Below the pieces are notes generated by a model, which saw only the letters and a program-made list of their open reading frames with translations, made no database searches and was not told where the DNA came from. The position numbers and the translations under genes are program-made. Positions 50,106 through 58,991 of a stretch of 64,000 nucleotides of DNA are shown piece by piece. Each line of letters starts with the position of its first letter. The stretch's first letter is position 1. Source of the stretch: Candidatus Onthocola gallistercoris (GTDB lineage Bacteria; Bacillota; Clostridia; Lachnospirales; Lachnospiraceae); contig DVLT01000008.1 of the NCBI GenBank assembly GCA_018715345.1, positions 27,065-91,064 of the forward strand. Direction: 5' to 3'.

Positions 50106-51485
50106 ATGATGAAAAGAGGAAAAATATGTCCGGTTTGTAAAAAAGATATCGGGCAGGAAGCAGATGTTTGTCCGTTTTGCGGTTTTGACCAGATGAATCG
50201 GATATTTTTAAGCAAAAAGGACTATGAGGACTGGCAAAAAGAAAAGCGTTCATCCCAAGAGAAGCCCAAAAAAGAAACCAGGCTGGATGGAGGACAGATA
50301 AAGGAGGACGTTTTGCCGCCTTTGTTTTTGGAAAGGGAGCAGACGATCGTAAAGTCATGGTTCGGACGGCCTGAGGTTGAGCATGAGAATGTGAAGGTGA
50401 TCGCTGGCGCCAGACACGGACTTATCCTTACCGGCGAAGGAAAACTTTATGGCATTGGTGAAAATGATACCGGACAAATAGCTGATTCTGATAGAAGATC
50501 CTATACCACCCCTCATCTGATCGCCGATCACGTGCTAAGCGCGGCCGCAAGTTTAAATTACACTCTATACATTTCAAAAAACGGGCAGGTTTATTTGCAG
50601 GGGAGGGGCGTCTACAAGGATCGTTTCAAAGGGTTTGAGGGTGCCGTGCGGGTAGAAGCATCCAAAGATCATGGAGATGTTTTTTATTTACAAAATAAAG
50701 AAGGGCAGTGGCTTGCGTTCGGAGATAATGAGGACGGCCATCTGACTGGGCAGGTAGAAAAAATGGCGTTTTATTGGCCAAACTGTAAGGTACAGACGGT
50801 TCGGTACTTCTATAGCGGAAAAGGCGAAATACTTCCAAAGACCTTCCAGCCCTACACTGGCCGTAGTTTTTATACGGGACATTTTTCAGTTCATGGCGAA
50901 CTGACAGACGCCCGAAATCAGCTTCTTTTCCAGGTCAGCCGTCATGAAAGGTACCAGGATCTGAGAAAACGGCTGGGAGAAAAAAATCTGCGGATGGAAA
51001 TCACACAACTGGATAGTCGGTTAAAAAAAGAAGCGGATCAGCAGACGCTGAATGAGTGCTGGAATTACTTAATGGATCGGAGATACGATAATAGAGGGTA
51101 TCCTTGGGACAGAAACGCTTTATATGCAAAAGAATATGAAGAATCTTACAGTATAGCCTTATATTATGAATGCCGTCAGATTTACGATCCGATCCCCTGT
51201 AAAGTAAAAGAGGAAAAACGGGAATGGCCGTGGATGTTTCAAGAGATTCCGATGGCGGATAAATACGGTGAGAGATATCTTATCTGTATTGAAGAAGGCA
51301 AATTCCTCTGGGTGGTAGAGAAAAAAATAAAAGAGTATATGGGGCGTCAGCTTACAAAGCCTTTGATACGGATAAACTCGAAATCTTCTAAAACATTTTT
51401 AAGAAAAGTTTGGAAAGACGTGAGAAATGATAAATATAGCTGGATGTTATTTGATGTGCCCATCGCTTTTGAACTGAGTCTTTAA
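50106..51485 (+). CDS. zinc-ribbon/RCC1-repeat protein, paralogue 1
   Basis: Protein of 459 residues without signal peptide. An N-terminal zinc ribbon CPVCKKDIGQEADVCPFCGF (two C-x-x-C pairs) comes first, then a charged linker, then at about 95-215 RCC1-like repeats: GARHGLILTGEGKLYGIGEN plus DTGQI, YTLYISKNGQVYLQGRG, and GQWLAFGDNEDG. The central part is helical and unassigned; the C-terminus has YDPIPCKV and a last repeat-like strand GKFLWVVEKK. True RCC1 propellers have seven blades; here only three or four are clear. ATG 50106 is eight bases after AAGGAG. First of three tandem paralogues at the head of the Hsp70/AAA locus; probable adaptor or recognition protein. Confidence 0.82.
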   Translation: MMKRGKICPVCKKDIGQEADVCPFCGFDQMNRIFLSKKDYEDWQKEKRSSQEKPKKETRLDGGQIKEDVLPPLFLEREQTIVKSWFGRPEVEHENVKVIAGARHGLILTGEGKLYGIGENDTGQIADSDRRSYTTPHLIADHVLSAAASLNYTLYISKNGQVYLQGRGVYKDRFKGFEGAVRVEASKDHGDVFYLQNKEGQWLAFGDNEDGHLTGQVEKMAFYWPNCKVQTVRYFYSGKGEILPKTFQPYTGRSFYTGHFSVHGELTDARNQLLFQVSRHERYQDLRKRLGEKNLRMEITQLDSRLKKEADQQTLNECWNYLMDRRYDNRGYPWDRNALYAKEYEESYSIALYYECRQIYDPIPCKVKEEKREWPWMFQEIPMADKYGERYLICIEEGKFLWVVEKKIKEYMGRQLTKPLIRINSKSSKTFLRKVWKDVRNDKYSWMLFDVPIAFELSL

Positions 51486-51688
51486 GATGGAAAATTTCCG
51501 GGCGGCGGAACAGGTTCTGACGGGCGAGCGATCACTTCGAAGGATCCATGCAAGACCGGAGCGCGGATGATCTGTTCCCGTATTCCGGGAAACGGCGGTA
51601 AATGACTGGAGAAAAAACGGGAAACGACCTGTATAATAAATACAGAAGCATCAGAAAGGAAGAAGTTTATCAAAAAAGGAGGATGAAT

Positions 51689-52711
51689 GTGGGAAAAGGG
51701 AAAATATGTCCGGCCTGCCATAAGGATCTGCCGGAAGGGACGGATACCTGCCCATTCTGCGGGTTTTCCCAACTGGATCGGATATTTCTGGACAGAGACG
51801 ATCAAAAGGTATGGCTGCGGACAAAGCTGGATTCCTGTGCAGGGCGGTCAGAGCCTTGCGTATTCCAGGGGGAAAAGCATAGGCTGATACTGGAAGGCGG
51901 CGCTCTTTACGGCATTGGCTGCAACGATACGGGGCAGATCAGCGATACGGATCAGGAGAATTATGCTCACTGGATACGGATGCAGGATGGGGTGATCAGC
52001 GCCGATGCCGGCTGTAACTATTCCATTTATGTCACAACTGACGGACAGGTACACATCCAGGGAAGGGGTATATTCAGAGAACGGTTTAAAGGCTTTTCCG
52101 GCGCGGTACGGGTGGAGGCGGATAAAAAGCGGGATCGTTTTTTTATCCTGGATGCGCAGGGACAGTGGTTTGCCTTTGGTGATAACCGGACGGACATTTT
52201 TGCCCCGCGGGTGAAAGAAGAAGTATGGCGGCCGCCGGACAGACATGAAAGGACAGTCAACTATTACTTTGAGGGATGGGCGCAACGCCTGGAGGAAAAG
52301 GGATCTTTTATGATCACCCGAAGCGCTTCCGGCAACCGGCTGTTTGGAGAAGATCTCAGCTCAATATACAGATGGATCTGCGGACTGGACAGATATAAAG
52401 AACTTTGCGCCCGGTATTCAAGCCATAATCTTTGGGTAGATTTAAATGCAGAGTATACACGGATCAGTGAAAAAAATATCCGGATCGCCAAAGAGGACAA
52501 GGAGGACTTTGGAAAATGGCAGGAAATGTTTGCCGGAAATCCGGTATCCTACTGGTGGGCCCAAAAAGACTGGGAGATGGTTTCGCCGTCCTGGATAAAA
52601 GTGAGCGAATACTGGGAGGATTATCATCCGGTGGTGTATCGGACGAATGAGGCTGTTTTCGAGCCGATTCCTTGTGAAAGAAAGGACGGAATGACAGATG
52701 ACGACGATTGA
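51689..52711 (+). CDS. zinc-ribbon/RCC1-repeat protein, paralogue 2 (short C-terminus)
   Basis: Second paralogue, about 340 residues. Zinc ribbon CPACHKDLPEGTDTCPFCGF at the N-terminus, then RCC1-like repeats beginning GEKHRLILEGGALYGIGCND, IYVTTDGQVHIQGRGIFRER, and GQWFAFGDNRTD, all closely parallel to paralogue 1. It stops ten residues after FEPIPC with an acidic DDDD tail, so the terminal FLWV-type strand seen in the other two is missing. GTG 51689 is six bases after GGAGG; ATG 51683 abuts the Shine-Dalgarno but would match paralogue 3 (MN-GK). About 200 bases separate it from paralogue 1, with no feature recognised there. Confidence 0.8.
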   Translation: MGKGKICPACHKDLPEGTDTCPFCGFSQLDRIFLDRDDQKVWLRTKLDSCAGRSEPCVFQGEKHRLILEGGALYGIGCNDTGQISDTDQENYAHWIRMQDGVISADAGCNYSIYVTTDGQVHIQGRGIFRERFKGFSGAVRVEADKKRDRFFILDAQGQWFAFGDNRTDIFAPRVKEEVWRPPDRHERTVNYYFEGWAQRLEEKGSFMITRSASGNRLFGEDLSSIYRWICGLDRYKELCARYSSHNLWVDLNAEYTRISEKNIRIAKEDKEDFGKWQEMFAGNPVSYWWAQKDWEMVSPSWIKVSEYWEDYHPVVYRTNEAVFEPIPCERKDGMTDDDD

Positions 52712-52732
52712 TGGAATTTTCGGAGAAAAGAA

Positions 52733-54001
52733 ATGAATGAAGGAAAAAATAAAACGTGTCCGGTCTGCCATAAGGATCTGCCGGAAGGGGCGGATGCCTG
52801 CCCATTCTGCGGATTCGACCAGCTGGACCGGATTTTTTTAGACAAAGAGGAATATGAAGCATGGGTCGGTTCCCATCTCAGACTTTGCAGGGATTGGCTG
52901 CGTCCATGGGTCTGTGCCGGAGCAAAACATGGACTGATCCTGTCGGACAAGGATGTATTGTACGGCATTGGCAGCAATGAAGACGGCCAGATCACGAAAT
53001 ACAGGAAAACAGCTTTTCGCGCATTTGGCGAGACATATTACCGCAGGCCTAGGCGGATGGCGTCCAATGTCATCAGCGCGGCGGCCGGCTCCAGCCACTC
53101 GGTTTATGTGACAAAAGACGGAGCAGTCCACATACGGGGACCGGCTTACGGAAGCGATACGATCAAAAACCTTTCCGGCGCTGCCCATGTGGAATCGGTC
53201 CGTCTGAGGGATATATTTTACATTTTGGATCAAAAGGGGCAGTGGTATGTTTTCGGGGATAATACGGACGGCATTGTGGAACCGGTGGCGAAAGAGAAAA
53301 TCTATTCTTTTCCGGAGATGACTTTGCAAAGCTGCGACTATCAGATCGAAGGGAAGGAAATGGTTGCCATGAAAAAGCGCCGTCAGGAGTACAGCCGGGA
53401 TTTTTCCTGCCTCAAAAAGATGTATACGGAACAGGAAGATCTCTACAGGCAGCTTTGGGAGACGGAGATGTATCCCCGTTTTGCCTATCAGTATGGAGAG
53501 ATTAACCTGGAAGTGGAAGAAAACAGGCAAGAAGATGAAAAGGAAGAGAAACAGCCCCTCGCCTATTCCATGTTTTATGATCAGGAGTACGGTTATGAGC
53601 GCCCGGACGGCGGATGGTGGGATGACTTGAAGGAGGAACGGCAGCAGGCCGGAGCCCGGGTCACAACAAGTCCTCGGGTGACGGAAATCATCCGATGGAG
53701 AAGCTGTCGGCCTGTTTTGTATCGGACCAATGCCTGGATTTACGATCCGATACCGGCCAAGAAACCGGAACAGCCCTCAAAGGTTTCCGAGACGGAACTG
53801 GAAGACGTAAAAGCTATGGATGAGAATGGGACGCATCTGCTCCTTGCTTTGAAGAACGGTGATTTCCTGTGGATCCGTCGGTCTTATTTGACAGAGATGA
53901 AACAGGATCTTCGCCGATTTACGGAAAAATTGAAGCTTTTGGGAAAAGAGGAGGGCGTGGTGTTCCGGCTTCCGGAGGAAAAAGTATGGAAAAGGATATG
54001 A
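52733..54001 (+). CDS. zinc-ribbon/RCC1-repeat protein, paralogue 3
   Basis: Third paralogue, 422 residues. Zinc ribbon CPVCHKDLPEGADACPFCGF is nearly identical to paralogue 2. Repeats: GAKHGLILSDKDVLYGIGSN plus EDGQI, VYVTKDGAVHIRGPAYG, GQWYVFGDNTDG, and a final THLLLALKNGDFLWIRRS strand near residue 370 after YDPIPAK. The middle contains an acidic helical insert (EVEENRQEDEKEEK). Starts 22 bases after paralogue 2 and overlaps the next gene by 16 bases, so co-translation is likely. Near-identical ribbons with diverged bodies suggest a common partner bound by the ribbon and different ligands bound by the rest. Confidence 0.82.
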   Translation: MNEGKNKTCPVCHKDLPEGADACPFCGFDQLDRIFLDKEEYEAWVGSHLRLCRDWLRPWVCAGAKHGLILSDKDVLYGIGSNEDGQITKYRKTAFRAFGETYYRRPRRMASNVISAAAGSSHSVYVTKDGAVHIRGPAYGSDTIKNLSGAAHVESVRLRDIFYILDQKGQWYVFGDNTDGIVEPVAKEKIYSFPEMTLQSCDYQIEGKEMVAMKKRRQEYSRDFSCLKKMYTEQEDLYRQLWETEMYPRFAYQYGEINLEVEENRQEDEKEEKQPLAYSMFYDQEYGYERPDGGWWDDLKEERQQAGARVTTSPRVTEIIRWRSCRPVLYRTNAWIYDPIPAKKPEQPSKVSETELEDVKAMDENGTHLLLALKNGDFLWIRRSYLTEMKQDLRRFTEKLKLLGKEEGVVFRLPEEKVWKRI

Positions 54002-54921
54002 TCATCAGACAGGCTTTTTTTGACGGGGAGCTGTTCCTGGGAGGCGTGGGCATGCACAATATGGCGGCGTCTCTTCTTCCGGCGCCAAAGAAGCGGCAGG
54101 AGCTGACGGCGTATCATGTGCTTTTAACTTCTCCATGGTCTTACCATCATCCGGATGAACCCTTTTTTATGCCGGAATTTGAGAGACAGACGGCGGTTTT
54201 ATCCGCCCTTGCCTGGAGACGCTACAACGGGCCCATCTGTCTTGTGACCGATGGGCCTGGGGCGGAATATTTCAGAAAATACCATATGGATCAGGTGTAT
54301 GACGATGTGCTTGAAATACTGGACAGGCGCAATTACGGTATCGATCCGTCCAAGTTCTGGGCGGCAGGAAAGATCCAGGCGCTGCACCGGATCAAGGCCC
54401 CCTGTCTTTTGATGGATCTGGATCTGATCGTCTGGAAGGAGCTGGATGTGGATGGATGCCTGCTGGCGGCGGCCCATACGGAACCGCTGGATGAAAACAT
54501 TTATCCGTCACCGGATTTTTTCCTGATGAGCCCCCATTACACATGGCCGGCCTGGGACACAAAGGCATTGCCTCTGAACACATCCATTGCTTATTTTGGG
54601 GATGAGGATTTTAAGAATTACTATGCAAAAGAATCCGTCCGGTTCATGCAGTATGAAAGGGATACTCTGGATAATGGGTCCTGGTGTATGGTTTTTGCGG
54701 AACAGAGGATCCTGGGCATGTGCGCCGCATCATGGAATATATCTGTAAAGACTTATCTGGAGTATGATCGGCCACTTGAAAAGCAGGATCTGGTGACCCA
54801 CCTGTGGTCGGCCAAGGGACTGCTGCGTTCGGAGAAAAGATTTTGTGATCAATACATAAAGCTGTGCGAAGATAAGATCGGACAGTTTAGGGAAAGGGGG
54901 AGTCGGCTATGGACAAAGTAA
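53986..54921 (+). CDS. glycosyltransferase-like protein (GT-A fold suspected)
   Basis: Protein of 311 residues. ATG 53986 is preceded by GGAGG; a longer in-frame reading from 53869 lies inside the previous gene. The order YHVLLTSPWSYHH, RYNGPICLVTDGPGAEYF, KIQALHRIKAPCLLMDLDLI and VWKEL, then LPLNTSIAYFGDEDF resembles a GT-A type glycosyltransferase: the DLD in LLMDLDLIVW stands where the metal-binding DxD is found. No signal or membrane span, so the protein is cytosolic. It sits between the RCC1-like genes and the Hsp70 gene, overlapping both. Whether it glycosylates a protein of this locus or a small molecule is unknown. Family membership is by pattern only. Confidence 0.68.
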   Translation: MEKDMIIRQAFFDGELFLGGVGMHNMAASLLPAPKKRQELTAYHVLLTSPWSYHHPDEPFFMPEFERQTAVLSALAWRRYNGPICLVTDGPGAEYFRKYHMDQVYDDVLEILDRRNYGIDPSKFWAAGKIQALHRIKAPCLLMDLDLIVWKELDVDGCLLAAAHTEPLDENIYPSPDFFLMSPHYTWPAWDTKALPLNTSIAYFGDEDFKNYYAKESVRFMQYERDTLDNGSWCMVFAEQRILGMCAASWNISVKTYLEYDRPLEKQDLVTHLWSAKGLLRSEKRFCDQYIKLCEDKIGQFRERGSRLWTK

Positions 54922-56552
54922 CCGGAAGGGGCGACCGGCTGGGACTGGACTTGGGTACGACCAACAGCGCCTGCTGCTTTTTCAACCGGGAAAGGAACGC
55001 CTTCGATTTTCTTAAATTTGACAGTCAGAGTATGGATTTTTTTCCGACCATGATCGCCTACCGGAAGGATAACGATCACATCCGTTACATTGGCAAGGCG
55101 GCGGAAAGATACCGCTTTTCATCAAAATATGATTTTTACGAGCGTTTCAAACTGTCCATGGGACAGGGCGCGGAAAAGAAAAACGGGCGGGAAAAATCAC
55201 CAATGGAAACGGCCCGGGATTTTATCAGTGAAGTCATAAAAAAGTATGAACAAAAATCCGGTGAACAGGTGACCGGCATCGTGATGACGGTTCCGGATAT
55301 ATGGAAGAATGAAGAGGAAAACAAAATTGCCGTGGATCACCTGACAGAAATCTATGATCAGCTTGGCTATGAAGCAGATGAAAACGTGGCTTTTGAGAGC
55401 GAACCGGTATCCGCCGCTGTCTATTACTGCCGGGAAGTCTGCCGCGGAAAATACAGGGGCCATATGGTTGTGGTGGATTATGGCGGCGGCACATTGGATC
55501 TGACCTTGTGTGAAACCGGAGACGGGACGAATATAACCGTGCTGCGCCGGTGCGGCGATGGCGGCAGGGATACCGGCTGCGCGGGGGCTGCCTTTGATGA
55601 TGCGCTGACAAAACGGATGATCGAAAACAACGGCCTGGATCTGAAAGAATATGAGGAAGGGACATCCCGGTTCATCGCCCTGCGCAGCGCGCTTGAAACG
55701 GCAAAGATCGCTTCCACGGAGACAACGACGGAAGCTTTGAAGGGATATTATGAACTCTATGATAAGATCAGCGGGGAAAGTTACAACGATATGCCGGCTT
55801 TTGACCTGATCGACGACCGGTTTGGAGAATTTGAGATCATGGCTTCGGATGTGGCGGAAACTTTTGCCCGGGTGAACGAGAAGCCGCTGAAAGAAGCGTT
55901 GGACAACATTGTCCGTTATTGCCATGAGTTGGATATCGACACAAAGAGCCAGGATCATTTCCGGGTGCTGATGGTGGGCGGCTTTTCCAGTCTTTATTGT
56001 GTGGAATCCACTGTGCGGGAAGTGTTTGAGTCCATGGACGGAGTGAAAGACCGGCGGTTTGATCATGGACTGCGGATGGACGCCCGTTCCACCGCCATTG
56101 CCCATGGGGCTGCCATTATTGCTTCCGGTATGGCGGAGGTTTCCTATCAGTGTCAGAGCGACATAGGCTTTTACTATTACGATGTTTTTGATGAGGAAGA
56201 AAAGACGGCGGCGCTGATCCGGCGGGATCACCCGGTGAAAGATTATAGGGAACCGGTTTATTTCGGCGGTGTTTTAAAAGTCAGTTCCCTTGGAAGGTCC
56301 AGCGTGATCCGGCTGTTTTTCGACGACGGCAGCGGGAAGATACCGGTGAAGATGGATGAAAGTCTTGTGCAGCTGTGCCCGAATACGGATGATCCGGACA
56401 ATGATTACCGTATCGGCCTGTCTATGGGGAAACATCAGATACCGATGATCCACATAAAAGATAAATATGGGAATGTGCGAAGCGAATCGCTGAATCGGAT
56501 CGTGGAAAAAATTTCCCTGAGACTTGCTAAGAAAGGAGGGGAGCAGCTATGA
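54909..56552 (+). CDS. divergent Hsp70 family protein
   Basis: Hsp70/actin-fold ATPase of 547 residues. Phosphate-1 motif GLDLGTTNSACCFF, a connecting region with VTGIVMTVPDIWKNEE, phosphate-2 motif VVDYGGGTLDLTLCE and adenosine motif VLMVGGFSSLY are intact, so ATP binding is expected. After about residue 420 the sequence (DIGFYYYDVFDEEEKTAALI, PVYFGGVLKVSSLGRSS) does not look like the DnaK peptide-binding domain, there is no EEVD-type tail, and the total is shorter than DnaK (about 610). Not a housekeeping dnaK: no grpE, dnaJ or CIRCE nearby. It overlaps the preceding gene by 13 bases and the next by four (ATGA). Confidence 0.87.
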   Translation: MDKVTGRGDRLGLDLGTTNSACCFFNRERNAFDFLKFDSQSMDFFPTMIAYRKDNDHIRYIGKAAERYRFSSKYDFYERFKLSMGQGAEKKNGREKSPMETARDFISEVIKKYEQKSGEQVTGIVMTVPDIWKNEEENKIAVDHLTEIYDQLGYEADENVAFESEPVSAAVYYCREVCRGKYRGHMVVVDYGGGTLDLTLCETGDGTNITVLRRCGDGGRDTGCAGAAFDDALTKRMIENNGLDLKEYEEGTSRFIALRSALETAKIASTETTTEALKGYYELYDKISGESYNDMPAFDLIDDRFGEFEIMASDVAETFARVNEKPLKEALDNIVRYCHELDIDTKSQDHFRVLMVGGFSSLYCVESTVREVFESMDGVKDRRFDHGLRMDARSTAIAHGAAIIASGMAEVSYQCQSDIGFYYYDVFDEEEKTAALIRRDHPVKDYREPVYFGGVLKVSSLGRSSVIRLFFDDGSGKIPVKMDESLVQLCPNTDDPDNDYRIGLSMGKHQIPMIHIKDKYGNVRSESLNRIVEKISLRLAKKGGEQL

Positions 56553-57292
56553 ATATGGAATTGATCCGGCAGACGCTGTCGGACTGTGAACAGGAAGCCC
56601 AAAAGGGCTCCGATATAAAAGCCTGCGAATATGCTCTGGCGGCGGCCCGGCTTTTGATCAGCCAGTCCGCGGCGGTTATGGAAAAGGCGGCAAAAGCGGA
56701 TGAAGACGGGGATGGGCTGCGCCGGCTGTACATGGTCAGTGTGGCCGGGGCCAATGAAATGGCCGCTGTTTTTAACCGGACCAGGCCCTACTGGGAGCAG
56801 GCCGGTCTGACGCCAAAGCTGAAAGAACGGATAGAAATACTCCAAAAGGATTTTGAAAAAAAACAGGGGGAACTGGAGGAAGAAAAGGAACGGGCAAAAG
56901 AGCTGCTTTCCATGGAGAAGGCTCTTTGCGATAAGGAAAAAGAACTGAAGAAACTAAAAGAAAAAGAAAAGAAACTTTCCGATCTGAAGGAAAAAGATCT
57001 GAAAGAGCTTCAGAAAGAGATCGACGGCTGGAAGGAAAAGGCTGCGACGCTGACCGAACAGTGCCGTCTTGGCCGGAAAGAACTGGAGGACATGACGGCG
57101 GAATTGGGAGAAAACAGCCGGCTGATCCAGGCCATGCCGGATGAGACAGGGATGAAAAGCGTGGACGACCTGATCGCCCGCGCAAAACAAACCCGCAAGG
57201 AGGCCGAGGAAAGGAGACAGCTTTCTTCCGGTCTTTTGGATCAGATATTGGCCGAGATGGAACGGATCAGCCAGTCCGTTTCCCTGGAGTAA
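56549..57292 (+). CDS. coiled-coil protein, Hsp70-linked
   Basis: No recognised family. 247 residues: a helical N-terminal domain to about 95 (IKACEYALAAARLLISQSAA, ANEMAAVFNRTRPYWEQAG) followed by a long heptad-rich Lys/Glu coiled coil at about 95-200 (KKLKEKEKKLSDLKEKDLKE) and a short helical tail. It has no signal peptide or membrane span. Its start overlaps the Hsp70 stop (ATGA), with AAAGGAGGGG upstream, so the two are likely made in fixed ratio and may form a complex, for example as nucleotide-exchange or substrate-bridging partner. This is inference from gene order. Confidence 0.8.
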   Translation: MNMELIRQTLSDCEQEAQKGSDIKACEYALAAARLLISQSAAVMEKAAKADEDGDGLRRLYMVSVAGANEMAAVFNRTRPYWEQAGLTPKLKERIEILQKDFEKKQGELEEEKERAKELLSMEKALCDKEKELKKLKEKEKKLSDLKEKDLKELQKEIDGWKEKAATLTEQCRLGRKELEDMTAELGENSRLIQAMPDETGMKSVDDLIARAKQTRKEAEERRQLSSGLLDQILAEMERISQSVSLE

Positions 57293-57295
57293 GCC

Positions 57296-57898
57296 ATGCT
57301 GCGGGTATATCAGACAGTCCGCCGGATACGGACTTTAGGCCCCTACGACCGGTTCGGACTGTGGCTTCAAGGCTGTGAAAGGAACTGCCCGGGCTGCATC
57401 TCCCCGGAGGCAGGCCGGATGGATGGGGGCTATCTGGCAGACGAGGATACCCTTGCCGGAGAAATCCTTTCCGTTCCGGATATCGAGGGGATCACCGTAA
57501 GCGGAGGAGAACCTTTTTTGCAGGCGGAGGCGCTGGAAAAACTCCTTTGCCGCGTCCGGCGGGAAAAGGATCTGGGGATTATCCTTTATACAGGTTACAC
57601 CTATGAAGAAGTTGCCGGGCATCCGCTGCTGCGCCAATGCGATGCGCTGATCGATGGACCTTATATCAAAGAAGCCGATGACGGCCGGAGTATGAGAGGT
57701 TCTTCCAATCAGAGGCTTATACACTTGAGTGAACGTTACCGGGGAAAGATAGAATACGGTGAATGGGGAAGAAAAATCCAGATGGCGGAAACCGACAGGA
57801 ATGAAGTGGTCATGGTGGGTGTGCCTTCCGGCCACAGCGCGGATTTTGCCCGGTATTTGAGAGATTTTTGGAAAGGAGGACCGGATGGAGATCATTGA
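57296..57898 (+). CDS. small radical SAM enzyme (4Fe-4S single-cluster activase-like)
   Basis: Radical SAM protein of 200 residues. The cluster motif is C27ERNC31PGC34, that is Cys-x3-Cys-x2-Cys, and GITVSGGEPFLQ is the SAM-binding GGEP motif; GIILYTGYTYEEV and DALIDGPYIKE are typical of the NrdG/PflA activase subfamily. No extra-cluster Cys-rich C-terminus. NrdG and PflA make a glycyl radical on a partner, but no glycyl-radical enzyme is adjacent. Starts three bases after the coiled-coil gene and overlaps the next by 14 bases. The likely substrate is a protein of this locus or an unlinked one. Confidence 0.88.
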   Translation: MLRVYQTVRRIRTLGPYDRFGLWLQGCERNCPGCISPEAGRMDGGYLADEDTLAGEILSVPDIEGITVSGGEPFLQAEALEKLLCRVRREKDLGIILYTGYTYEEVAGHPLLRQCDALIDGPYIKEADDGRSMRGSSNQRLIHLSERYRGKIEYGEWGRKIQMAETDRNEVVMVGVPSGHSADFARYLRDFWKGGPDGDH

Positions 57899-58982
57899 AA
57901 ATATTACCGAAAGCTTAGCGGATGCTTCACCTGTGCTGAAAGGTGCTGCGGTGATGGGCGGACTGATCCTTCTGCTGGGAGCCCTTTCCGAGGACGGTTC
58001 TTCTGCCTTTGACAGGGAATACGAGCAGTTCTGGAACCAGGCAGACTACAACCGGACGGAACTGGAAGAACAGGAATCGGTTATCCGGGATCTGGAAAAA
58101 CAGAAACAGAGTCTTGAGGAAGAAAAGGCGGAAAGAGCCGTAAATCAGTCGGAGCAGACAGAAAAGTGGATCGAAGAGACAAAACAGCTGCGGGATGAGA
58201 TTGCCGGAAAACGTCATGCAATGTTTTTGCCCGGTGCTCTGGAAGAGATCGATCTGGCTATGGAGCAGACGGAGGTATTTAAAGAAAAAGGGGCCGGCCA
58301 GGCCGCCTTTCTGGAAGCAGGCAATGCCTGCCGGATGGCGCGGAGAGACAAAAAGATCATCCTGGACCGGGAGATCGAATGGGAACAGGCTTATACCGCC
58401 TATCTGGAGACGGAAGCGGTGGTAAAGGGACTCAAGGAATTATATGGAGCATGGCCGGTTCAGGTGCCTGCTGCCGAAGGAAATGAACAGGTGACACTGG
58501 ATGTGGACTACTGGACAAGGGGACAGCTGTCCGGATTTTATGACCAGGCCATGGCCCTGACGCCGGATCGGAGTCTGGGTACAGAAGAACTTGTGAAGCG
58601 TACGGAAAGGCTGGCCGGAATCCGGGATCGGATGCGGGATCTGAATACGGAAGCAGTGGAAAAATTCATGGATGCCGCCCAGAGGATGGAGATGTGCGAA
58701 GCCGTTTATCACGCCATGCAGAAACGGGGATGGATACTGGATGGGGAAAGGGCGGTCGGCCATGACGAGGATGATGAACGGCAGCCGGCCTTTTTGCTCA
58801 TGCGGAATGCCGTATGGGACCGGGTGAGTTTCCGTTTCACCGAAAACGGAGGCTTTCATGTATCTGTCCGGATCAGTAAAACGGGCAACCGGGATCTCCA
58901 GCAATATTTGGCGGCGATGATCCGTCAGGCTTTAAATGAAAATGATTTTACCATAACCGATTTTCAGACGTTGGCGGTTTAG
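57885..58982 (+). CDS. coiled-coil protein with N-terminal hydrophobic segment
   Basis: Not a recognised family. 365 residues: residues 17-35 (VLKGAAVMGGLILLLGAL) form one hydrophobic segment that could span or touch the membrane; residues 45-115 form an Arg/Glu-rich coiled coil (EEQESVIRDLEKQKQSLEEE); a helical middle follows; the last 95 residues form an alpha/beta domain (GWILDG..., VSFRFTENGGFHVSVRISK, RDLQQYLAAMIRQAL) that resembles the end of the next protein. AAAGGAGG lies six bases before ATG 57885. Placed between the radical SAM and AAA genes. A structural or membrane-tethering role is plausible, not shown. Confidence 0.8.
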   Translation: MEIIENITESLADASPVLKGAAVMGGLILLLGALSEDGSSAFDREYEQFWNQADYNRTELEEQESVIRDLEKQKQSLEEEKAERAVNQSEQTEKWIEETKQLRDEIAGKRHAMFLPGALEEIDLAMEQTEVFKEKGAGQAAFLEAGNACRMARRDKKIILDREIEWEQAYTAYLETEAVVKGLKELYGAWPVQVPAAEGNEQVTLDVDYWTRGQLSGFYDQAMALTPDRSLGTEELVKRTERLAGIRDRMRDLNTEAVEKFMDAAQRMEMCEAVYHAMQKRGWILDGERAVGHDEDDERQPAFLLMRNAVWDRVSFRFTENGGFHVSVRISKTGNRDLQQYLAAMIRQALNENDFTITDFQTLAV

Positions 58983-58991
58983 GAGGTATGT

